Below, piece by piece: positions 8,965-15,735 of a stretch of DNA of 38,203 bases. Location of the stretch: NCBI GenBank assembly GCA_947629585.1, contig CANREH010000020.1, positions 1 through 38,203 on the forward strand, written 5' to 3'. The DNA is from an uncultured Lachnospiraceae bacterium (GTDB lineage Bacteria > Bacillota > Clostridia > Lachnospirales > Lachnospiraceae). Below the pieces are notes generated by a model. The model had not been told where the DNA came from. It saw nothing but the letters and a program-made list of their open reading frames with translations, and did not search any database. Every line of letters starts with the position of its first letter. Position 1 is the first letter of the stretch. A program made the translations under genes and the position numbers.

Positions 8965-9042
8965 TTTCGTTTCACCTCCTGTAAATTAATTAACAATATA
9001 TGTTAAAGAAATCCAAGATTTCTTATAACCGGATTCATTTTC

Positions 9043-10398
9043 CTAAAAACCGAACGGAAGCTTTAACTTCGATAATCCTCCCAGTCCTCCGCTCCGCTTG
9101 CTATTCATCATGCCGGACATCTGCTTCATCAGCTTCCTGCCCTGCTCAAACTGCTTTATGAGCTTATTGACCTCGCTGATATCCACGCCTGCTCCCCTGG
9201 CAATCCGCCTTTTTCTGGACGGATTGATAATATCAGGATTTCTTCTCTCTTCCAGCGTCATGGAATATATCATCGCCTCAATGCCCTTAAACATATCGTC
9301 GTCAATATCCAGCCCCTTAAGCTGCGAACCCATACCCGGCATCATTCCCAGGATATCCTTAATGCCGCCCATCTTCTTCATCTGGTTCATCTGCTCCAGA
9401 TAATCCTCAAAATTAAATTCTGCCTTGCGGAACTTGCGCTCCATCTCTTTGGCTTTATCTTCGTCAATCTCTGCCTGCGCCTTATCAATCAGCGTCAAGA
9501 TATCTCCCATCCCCAGAATCCGGGATGCCATACGGTCAGGGTAAAACTGCTCCAAATCCGAAAGCTTTTCCCCCATGCCGATATATAAAATCGGCTTTCC
9601 GGTCACGGCACGGATCGATAACGCCGCACCGCCCCTGGTATCACTGTCCATCTTGGTAAGGATTACGCCGTCAATGCCGACCTTCTGATCGAACTGTTCC
9701 GCCACATTCACGGCATCCTGCCCGGTCATGGCATCCACTACCAGAAGCGACTGATCTACTTTGATATGCTCCTTAATCTCCTGCAGCTCCTCCATCATGG
9801 CCTCATCCACATGGAGACGTCCCGCAGTATCAATAATCACTACCTGAAAACCATTTTTCTCCGCATATTCCAGCGCCGCTTTGGCAATGTCCACAGGCTT
9901 ATGCTTATTACCCATAGAAAACACTTCGACGCCCTGCTTCTCCCCGTTAATCTGTAACTGCTCAATCGCCGCCGGACGGTAAACATCACAGGCAGCCAAC
10001 AGCGGCTTTTTCCCCTTCTGCTTTAGCTTCCCTGCAATCTTCGCTGTCGTCGTCGTCTTACCGGCGCCCTGCAGGCCGCACATCATAACAACCGTCATGC
10101 CGCCTGGATTGATTTTCAGCTCTGTTGTCTCGGAACCCATCAGGCGGCAGAGCTCATCATTTACCACCTTAATCACCATCTGCCCCGGCGTCAAGCTGTT
10201 CATTACATCCTGCCCGACAGCCTGCTCCTGCACGGTCTTTACAAAATTTTTAACGACTTTAAAGTTGACATCGGCTTCCAGCAGTGCCATTTTCACTTCT
10301 TTCAACGCTGCCTTGACATCGGCCTCCGTCAGCTTGCCTTTGCTTCTTAACTTCTTAAATACATTCTGCAGCTTCTCCGATAAACTGTCAAATGCCAT
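9043..10398 (-). CDS. ffh: Signal recognition particle GTPase Ffh (SRP54)
   Basis: Binds 4.5S/SRP RNA and the signal sequences of nascent membrane proteins and docks with FtsY. Domains in order: N-terminal helical bundle; GTPase domain with P-loop GLQGAGKTTTTAKIA, DTAGRLHVD and the TKMD specificity motif; and a methionine-rich M domain that ends in GLGGLSKLKLPFGF. Start at 10398 (MAFDSLSEKL) follows GAGGAGG at the right distance; the open frame extends upstream without support. The protein is 451 residues, normal for the family. It lies 77 bases after ylxM. Confidence 0.97.
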   Translation of the reverse strand: MAFDSLSEKLQNVFKKLRSKGKLTEADVKAALKEVKMALLEADVNFKVVKNFVKTVQEQAVGQDVMNSLTPGQMVIKVVNDELCRLMGSETTELKINPGGMTVVMMCGLQGAGKTTTTAKIAGKLKQKGKKPLLAACDVYRPAAIEQLQINGEKQGVEVFSMGNKHKPVDIAKAALEYAEKNGFQVVIIDTAGRLHVDEAMMEELQEIKEHIKVDQSLLVVDAMTGQDAVNVAEQFDQKVGIDGVILTKMDSDTRGGAALSIRAVTGKPILYIGMGEKLSDLEQFYPDRMASRILGMGDILTLIDKAQAEIDEDKAKEMERKFRKAEFNFEDYLEQMNQMKKMGGIKDILGMMPGMGSQLKGLDIDDDMFKGIEAMIYSMTLEERRNPDIINPSRKRRIARGAGVDISEVNKLIKQFEQGRKLMKQMSGMMNSKRSGGLGGLSKLKLPFGF

Positions 10399-10475
10399 AG
10401 ACAACCTCCTCACCAAACCATAACCATTCAGCCTTCCCATTCATAAAAGCGCCTGCCGCCGCTAAAGCGGCTGAA

Positions 10476-10817
10476 CTAAAGTTCCTTTAAAATCGCTTCC
10501 GATAACTGATAGATTTCCTGCAGTCCTTCGCCGTCTGCCAATTCCTGTATCTTTTCCACCTTTTTCTTCAATTTACGGAACCGCTCCAAAAGTCCAAGCT
10601 TTTCTTCATATTCCTTTAGCTGCCTGCTCGTGCGCTTCACGGAATCATGGACGCCCTGACGGGAAATCCCCCGCTCCTTTGCAATCTCGCCAAGAGAATA
10701 ATTATTCAGGACATAATCCTCAAACATCTGCTTATGGTTTTCCTTCAGCAGTTCCCCATAAAAATCATATAATAAAGAAAGCTCATAGAGCTGATCCAGA
10801 GAATCCTCTTCTGTCAT
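10476..10817 (-). CDS. ylxM: YlxM/p13-like DNA-binding protein, SRP-associated
   Basis: A 113-residue helix-turn-helix protein of the UPF0122 family that nearly always precedes ffh in Firmicutes. The sigma-70 region-4-like helix-turn-helix is visible in SLGEIAKERGISRQGVHDSV. In streptococci the homologue stimulates SRP GTPase complexes. I chose ATG at 10817, three codons inside the longest frame, because AGGTGG is then correctly spaced. It is transcribed from the promoter at 10856-10884. Confidence 0.92.
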   Translation of the reverse strand: MTEEDSLDQLYELSLLYDFYGELLKENHKQMFEDYVLNNYSLGEIAKERGISRQGVHDSVKRTSRQLKEYEEKLGLLERFRKLKKKVEKIQELADGEGLQEIYQLSEAILKEL

Positions 10818-10855
10818 AAGCACCACCTGTAAAGCAATTTTCTTTACAAGCAGAG

Positions 10856-10884
10856 AGTATACTTGATCCTGATTCTGTTGTCAA
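10856..10884 (-). promoter_or_regulatory. Promoter of the ylxM-ffh-rpsP-khpA operon
   Basis: TTGACA (10879-10884) and TATACT (10856-10861) on the minus strand are spaced by 17 bases. The short leader contains a 7-bp inverted repeat, TGTAAAG/CTTTACA (about 10829-10849), just before the ribosome binding site. Confidence 0.8.
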
Positions 10885-10893
10885 GGGGGAAAT

Positions 10894-12318
10894 TTATTTT
10901 TTGACTCTATCTTCTTTATCTAATAAATAGCATATAAAGCTTACATCTTTCGATAATGAATCCGTATTTTTAAAGAAAATGCTATAATTCCCTGTTTGGT
11001 TAATTTCAAAAGCATAACTAATAGAACCCACTCCCTCTATATACCTTCCTATGCCGTTTGGTTCAATAATACCAGCCATAAGTTTCCCATTTGTCTGTTC
11101 TTTATACTTAACATTGATTTTAATAAATTCTCCATTTTCTCGATAAATTTCTTTTATTTCACAAGCTTCCTCTACACCAGTTTTCCATTGCAAGGTCATT
11201 ACTTTTTCCAATCTTTTAACAGAATTAGTCATATCCATAAAGTTCCATTTTTCTTTTATTTCAGATAATATTATTTCTTCATTCTTCGTATTTTTCTCTT
11301 CTTCCTTTCCAAAATGTTTCCAAATATAAGTATCATAAAGCTGCACTCCTTTAGAACTCGCCAAACATGCGCCTGTTAATCCCATTGATAAAATAACCAG
11401 CATCATAACAGCAGAAACAGCTTTCATAAATCCGCTGTTTTTACCATAACTCCGGGTATATTCAATCCGCTTTTGTATCTGTGAGCTTTTTTCCAGCAGC
11501 CCGGTAACAACAAAAGAAACCTTTTCAGAATGGTTCTGCTCCTTCATCATATCCAGGATATAATCAAAATAATCATCTACCGTAAATAACCCTGCTCCTG
11601 CACGGCAGGCACAGATATCACAGCGGATTTCACTCCACGCTGTCAGATGCCCAAGCAGAGAAAAAGCCATCGGATTAAAACAATGAATCATTGTAATCAA
11701 TACCGACAGCCATTTCAGTTCCAAGTCATGCTTCTGCAAATGCGTCATTTCATGCAAAAATATAATCTCAAGTTCCCTGTTTGTATATTCTTTTTCTGGC
11801 AGAATAATTTTCTTGGAAAACAGCCCCATGCACATCGGGGAACTGCAGCCGCCGCTCCGGTAAATTTCAGGCTTCCTCTTTAACGGAACCTTTGTCTTGC
11901 AATACTCATCCCTGACAGCAAGAATTTTTACCGATTCCTCTTTCCTGCAGTCTGCAAGGAACTCCCGCTCCTTCATTACCTGTGCCAACCGCCTGAAAGC
12001 TATCGTTAAAAAGCACAAAAACCACACCAGTGCTGCCAGTTCCAAAACTGCCTTTACATGCGGTGTCAGCTCTAACATACTGTTTAAATTATAACTTTCT
12101 CCTGCCACATAATAAAAACTTCCTTTTAAATAAGGTAATATCACAATATATGCAGCCGGAAAAAGATAACTAAGGCACACCAGACGCAGACCCGCATAAA
12201 CAAACAATGGGTTTCCTTTCACACAGATCTTTAACCCAAACCACCACAAAATCTGCATAAAAACCCCGGTCAAAGCCGTCAGCAGCACCATGAAAAAAAG
12301 ATTAACGACCAGATTCAT
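10894..12318 (-). CDS. BlaR1/MecR1-type M56 metallopeptidase sensor with a novel C-terminal extracellular domain
   Basis: Membrane-embedded zinc metalloprotease sensor, 474 residues. N-terminal membrane segments surround a cytoplasmic M56 domain with the HEMTH zinc motif (in IIFLHEMTHLQKHD), then WSEIRCDICACR. A further membrane segment near residue 300 precedes the outer domain. In BlaR1 the outer domain binds beta-lactams and activation leads to loss of the BlaI repressor. Here the outer part lacks penicillin-binding-protein motifs. Instead it has a domain of about 120 residues (from EKWNFMDMT to near the end) that is clearly related to the secreted protein encoded at 12946-13479. The gene overlaps the blaI-like gene by 17 bases. 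The sensed ligand is unknown. Confidence 0.85.
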   Translation of the reverse strand: MNLVVNLFFMVLLTALTGVFMQILWWFGLKICVKGNPLFVYAGLRLVCLSYLFPAAYIVILPYLKGSFYYVAGESYNLNSMLELTPHVKAVLELAALVWFLCFLTIAFRRLAQVMKEREFLADCRKEESVKILAVRDEYCKTKVPLKRKPEIYRSGGCSSPMCMGLFSKKIILPEKEYTNRELEIIFLHEMTHLQKHDLELKWLSVLITMIHCFNPMAFSLLGHLTAWSEIRCDICACRAGAGLFTVDDYFDYILDMMKEQNHSEKVSFVVTGLLEKSSQIQKRIEYTRSYGKNSGFMKAVSAVMMLVILSMGLTGACLASSKGVQLYDTYIWKHFGKEEEKNTKNEEIILSEIKEKWNFMDMTNSVKRLEKVMTLQWKTGVEEACEIKEIYRENGEFIKINVKYKEQTNGKLMAGIIEPNGIGRYIEGVGSISYAFEINQTGNYSIFFKNTDSLSKDVSFICYLLDKEDRVKK

Positions 12319-12673
12319 GCAGCGCTTTCCTTACTTTCTCAATCTCCTCATCGGACAACAGCTCTTCCCCAAACAAATCGCAGGCAAAACTCTCTATCTT
12401 TCCCTTATTCCAGAAATCAAGAAACCGCCTGAAAGCGCCTTTTTTATAATCCTTTTCCTGCACCAGCACTTCATAGTGAAGAAATCTGCCAGCTTTATAA
12501 GGATGGACATACTGCTTCTCTTCCAAATGTTTTAGAAAAGTGGCGACTGTCTGTAACTGCCAGCTCTTTCCATGCTCTGTGGACTGTTTCACAATTTGGG
12601 AAAGAGTACAGTTGCCTCCCAGCTCCCAGACACTTTTCATCACAATTTCTTCGCTTTCCGTTAATGAACGCAT
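12302..12673 (-). CDS. BlaI/MecI/CopY-family transcriptional repressor
   Basis: Winged-helix repressor, 123 residues, starting MRSLTESEEIVMKSVWELG, the standard BlaI N-terminus. The recognition helix region is LQTVATFLKHLEEKQYV. The C-terminal half should dimerise and be the target of the linked M56 protease. It is translationally coupled to the blaR1-like gene by overlap. A textbook promoter lies 60 bases upstream. Whether it responds to cell-wall stress or another signal cannot be read from the sequence. Confidence 0.92.
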   Translation of the reverse strand: MRSLTESEEIVMKSVWELGGNCTLSQIVKQSTEHGKSWQLQTVATFLKHLEEKQYVHPYKAGRFLHYEVLVQEKDYKKGAFRRFLDFWNKGKIESFACDLFGEELLSDEEIEKVRKALHESGR

Positions 12674-12733
12674 AATTTTCTCCCTTTCTACCTGTGTTTT
12701 AATAACCGCAAAATTTTTTCAATGGTAAATGGA

Positions 12734-12762
12734 ATAATAGCATTATTTCCGCGTCTTGTCAA
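12734..12762 (-). promoter_or_regulatory. Promoter of the blaI-blaR1-like operon
   Basis: TTGACA (12757-12762), a 17-base spacer and TATTAT (12734-12739) on the minus strand. The near-consensus boxes fit a promoter held off by its own BlaI-type product. A clear TACA/TGTA operator dyad was not found. Confidence 0.75.
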
Positions 12763-12945
12763 TAAGAAATTCTCTCGTGAGTTTGCGCAGCTCTGTCCAC
12801 AATACTATCAATACTGCCATAAACGGACCACTTTTCCTTTCGGCAGGGCAGCTTTCGTCATGGACAGAGACTTAACAACAATAAAATGTTCAAGGAAACT
12901 TTTCTCAAGCCACTTTCTATCCCAGATTCTAATATATACTTATTT

Positions 12946-13479
12946 TTAACGAAGATAGTAAGAAAAACTAATATCAATTTCAACATCATTTACATTTCTC
13001 GCAAAGACACTATAATATCCAGTCTGATCAAGATCAAAGGTGTGCGTCACAGTATCATAATCTTCCACATATCTTCCATTATGGTCCGGCTCTATGATTC
13101 CTACATTGCACAATTTATTCACACCACTGGTAATTGCCCCTGATACCTGAAGCTTCTGCCCCGACTTCCGGTAAATATTTTTTACCTCATAAACGGTATG
13201 AACCGGCATTGTCCACAGATATTCATGCCCCGGCTCTCTCTTTTTCCCAATTTCTGTGCCTGTCATATCCACAAAATTCCACTTTTCTCTTGGATCGGTA
13301 ACTTCCACTTCTTCCGAATCGTTACCATCCTCTGACAGACTGCCGACAGCACTGTCACTATCCTGAACCAGCGTTGTCTCCGCTGCATAAGATACCGTAG
13401 ATCCCAGCGCCAATACTGACAGCATCGCAGAAGCTGCTGCAGCCTTACATAATTTTCCCACATTTTGATACTTTTTCAT
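12946..13479 (-). CDS. Secreted protein derived from the C-terminal sensor domain of a BlaR1-like gene
   Basis: A 177-residue exported protein. The signal peptide runs from MKKYQNVGK to about SYAAE, followed by an acidic linker and a domain of about 115 residues. That domain aligns along its length with the outer domain of the neighbouring M56 sensor: shared blocks are REKWNF-DMT, EVKNIYR, GIIEP--GRY and QTG-YS-F. The signal peptide itself aligns with the last membrane segment of that sensor, and homology continues in frame upstream of the start (KSSHQKERLEY against KSSQIQKRIEY). It therefore appears to be the tail of a truncated blaR1 paralogue now read from an internal ATG. Start at 13479 is preceded by AGAGG at 9 bases and a closer GGAG. 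Function is unknown; a decoy or ligand partner is speculative. Confidence 0.75.
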   Translation of the reverse strand: MKKYQNVGKLCKAAAASAMLSVLALGSTVSYAAETTLVQDSDSAVGSLSEDGNDSEEVEVTDPREKWNFVDMTGTEIGKKREPGHEYLWTMPVHTVYEVKNIYRKSGQKLQVSGAITSGVNKLCNVGIIEPDHNGRYVEDYDTVTHTFDLDQTGYYSVFARNVNDVEIDISFSYYLR

Positions 13480-13488
13480 ATACTCCAA

Positions 13489-13625
13489 CCTCTCTTTCTG
13501 ATGTGAGCTTTTTCCGCAATACCCTTTTAAAAAGCTCTGATTTTAATGTTTTCTGTATCATTCTATCTGAACCCTTTTACAGGTGCAAATATCACAGCGG
13601 ACTTTGCTCCACAACCAAAACAATT
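13489..13625 (-). pseudogene. Decayed M56 (blaR1-like) gene remnant
   Basis: Upstream of the secreted-protein gene, pieces of a second M56 sensor are still readable on the minus strand. One frame gives WSKVRCDICTCK, matching WSEIRCDICACR of the intact sensor. Closer to the secreted gene, SELFKRVLRK and KSSHQKERLEY match the segment before the last membrane helix. The pieces lie in different frames, consistent with a one-base loss in an A run near 13509-13513, and about 30 codons between them are missing compared with the intact gene. Everything upstream of the WSK block is unrecognisable. Confidence 0.65.
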
Positions 13626-13703
13626 TTTATTTTCATCGTATCTAAAGAAAAATTACCACTTTTTTCTATATTTGTCAACTCTTTTCGGAAATTAAAGATC
13701 AAC

Positions 13704-13732
13704 TTGAACAAAATTCCCACATCATATATAAT
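13704..13732 (+). promoter_or_regulatory. Promoter of the carbamate kinase-tyrA pair
   Basis: TTGAAC (13704-13709), a 17-base spacer and TATAAT (13727-13732), ending 36 bases before the ATG of the carbamate kinase gene. Confidence 0.75.
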
Positions 13733-13768
13733 AGAGGATATTGAACTAGAGAACGGAGGTTGTTACTT

Positions 13769-14704
13769 ATGGAAAAAAAACGAATTGTGATTGCCCTGGG
13801 CAATACTTCGCTTGGCAAAAGCTTCCCTGAACAGAAAACGGCGGTAAAAAAAGCGGCGGCGGCCATTGCCGATCTGGTGGAAAAGAAACATCAGGTCGTC
13901 ATTACCCACGGAAACGGCCCGCAGGTCGGCATGATACATAAAGCGATGACCGAATTCGGACATCTTCATTCTGATTACACCGTGGCTCCCATGTCTATCT
14001 GCAGTGCCATGAGCCAGGGCTATATTGGCTATGATTTACAGAATGCAATTCGCACAGAGCTTTTAAACCGCGGTATCTTTAAGCCTGTGTCCACAATCAT
14101 TACCCAGGTACAGGTCGATACCTTCGACAAGGCTTTCAGCAATCCTACCAAGAAAATCGGCCGCTACATGACCGAAGAAGAGGCAAACGAAGAAAAAAAG
14201 AAGGGGCATCATATTATTTTTGAAGAAGGCAGGGGATACCGGAGGATCATTTCCGCACCAAAACCGATTAAAATCTATGAAATCGATGCCATCCAGACGT
14301 TAACCGATGCCGGGCAAATCGTGATTGCGGGCGGCGGCGGCGGAATTCCTGTCTTGGAGCAGGGAACGGTATTAAAGGGAGCCAGTGCCGTCATTGAAAA
14401 GGACTACACCAGCATGAAGCTTGCCGATTTGCTTCACGCAGATACGCTGCTGTTTCTGACCGGGGTGGAAAAGGCCTGCCTGAATTTCGGGCAGCAGGAT
14501 GAAAAACCGCTGGATCTTGTCACCTTCACACAGGCGCAGGGCTATATGGCAGAGGGACATTTCTCCCCGAACAATATGTACCCGAAGGTAGACGCTGCGG
14601 CTACCTTTGCCGCTTCCGGAGAAGGAAGGGAATCCATCATTACTTCCCTGGACAGGGCCTTAGACAGCATGAAAGGACGTACAGGCACGCGTTTTATCGC
14701 ATAA
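13769..14704 (+). CDS. arcC: Carbamate kinase family protein
   Basis: Amino-acid-kinase-fold enzyme that normally transfers phosphate between carbamoyl phosphate and ADP, giving ATP at the end of arginine deiminase or purine catabolism. Family blocks are present: THGNGPQVGMI, IAGGGGGIPV, the EKDYTSMKLAD segment and NNMYPKV. The N-terminal active-site loop reads ALGNTSLG, whereas most family members have ALGGNAL or ALGHNAL. The conserved Asn is thus replaced by Thr. No arginine deiminase or ornithine carbamoyltransferase gene is adjacent. Start at 13769 has GGAGG 9 bases upstream. Length (311 residues) is normal. Confidence 0.88.
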   Translation: MEKKRIVIALGNTSLGKSFPEQKTAVKKAAAAIADLVEKKHQVVITHGNGPQVGMIHKAMTEFGHLHSDYTVAPMSICSAMSQGYIGYDLQNAIRTELLNRGIFKPVSTIITQVQVDTFDKAFSNPTKKIGRYMTEEEANEEKKKGHHIIFEEGRGYRRIISAPKPIKIYEIDAIQTLTDAGQIVIAGGGGGIPVLEQGTVLKGASAVIEKDYTSMKLADLLHADTLLFLTGVEKACLNFGQQDEKPLDLVTFTQAQGYMAEGHFSPNNMYPKVDAAATFAASGEGRESIITSLDRALDSMKGRTGTRFIA

Positions 14705-14725
14705 TTTAAGAAAGGGTGAAATGAA

Positions 14726-15622
14726 ATGGGCCATTTGACCATTGGTTTTATCGGACTCGGCCTGATTGGCGGTTCGATTGCACGGGTAAGAAGAAAAATC
14801 CACCCAAAGGAAACGATTATCGCTTATAACTATCGGAAAACTTCCAATCCCAACCTGGAGGAAGCGCTTGCTGACGGCGTCCTTTCCCGGATTGAGACCA
14901 GTTTAGAGCCGTTCAGCGAATGTAACATTATCTTCCTATGTGCCCCGGTACTGACAAATATCAGCTACCTGGAGAAGTTAAAACCGATTATCAATAAAAA
15001 ATGTATCCTGACGGATGTTGGGAGCGTAAAAGGAAATATCCATACAGCCGTTGCAGAGCTCGAATTGGAACAGCAGTTTATCGGCGGGCACCCAATGGCA
15101 GGCGCAGAAAAAACAAGCTACCACTATTCCAGTGATACGCTTCTGGAAAATTCCTTCTACATCCTGACGCCAACGGAGAAAACGCCGAATTATATGAAGG
15201 AGCTCCTGCAAAGAGCCATTGAAGAATTAAATGCCAAACCGATTTTTATGGAACCTTCCGCGCATGATGAAGCAGTTGCAGCTATCAGCCATATTCCGCA
15301 TATTGCCGCAGCTTCTTTGGTGAACCTTGTCCGCTCCCAACAGCAGGCAGAGATCATGAAACAGCTTTCGGCAGGGGGATTCAAAGACATCACCAGAATC
15401 GCTTCCTCTTCCTCGGAAATGTGGCAGAATATCTGCCTTTCCAATAAAGAAAGCATTTTAAAGCTGCTCCGCTCCTTCCAGGAAACTATTGACGGGGTTA
15501 TTTCCATGCTGGAAAAAGAAGATGAGAACGGCCTCTACCAATTCTTTTCCGAAGCAAAAAAATTCCGGGATTCTATCCCTGATAAAAATAATATCAAACA
15601 GGAAGATCTTTTCCTTATTTAA
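14726..15622 (+). CDS. tyrA: Prephenate dehydrogenase
   Basis: NAD(P)-dependent enzyme of tyrosine synthesis, converting prephenate to 4-hydroxyphenylpyruvate. The dinucleotide-binding GFIGLGLIGGSIA is at the N-terminus. The catalytic-His block GGHPMAGAEKTSY and the SHIPHIAAASL segment (second conserved His) follow. At 298 residues it is the short form without a chorismate mutase or ACT domain. It starts 21 bases after the carbamate kinase gene, so the two share a transcript ended by the bidirectional terminator at 15678-15728. Confidence 0.92.
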   Translation: MGHLTIGFIGLGLIGGSIARVRRKIHPKETIIAYNYRKTSNPNLEEALADGVLSRIETSLEPFSECNIIFLCAPVLTNISYLEKLKPIINKKCILTDVGSVKGNIHTAVAELELEQQFIGGHPMAGAEKTSYHYSSDTLLENSFYILTPTEKTPNYMKELLQRAIEELNAKPIFMEPSAHDEAVAAISHIPHIAAASLVNLVRSQQQAEIMKQLSAGGFKDITRIASSSSEMWQNICLSNKESILKLLRSFQETIDGVISMLEKEDENGLYQFFSEAKKFRDSIPDKNNIKQEDLFLI

Positions 15623-15677
15623 ATTTAATTTCATTCAAAACGGGATGAAACACGCTTCGCGAATTGCTCGCATAAAC

Positions 15678-15728
15678 AAAAAGGTTCGGAACCAGCAGGC
15701 AATGTCAATGCCGATTCCGAACCTTTTT
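15678..15728. terminator. Bidirectional terminator between tyrA and the subtilase gene
   Basis: A perfect 14-bp stem, AAAAAGGTTCGGAA with TTCCGAACCTTTTT, encloses a 23-base loop that has a small inner pairing (GGCA/TGCC). Both strands end in T runs, so it serves the converging tyrA and subtilase genes. Confidence 0.9.
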
Positions 15729-15735
15729 ATCCATC

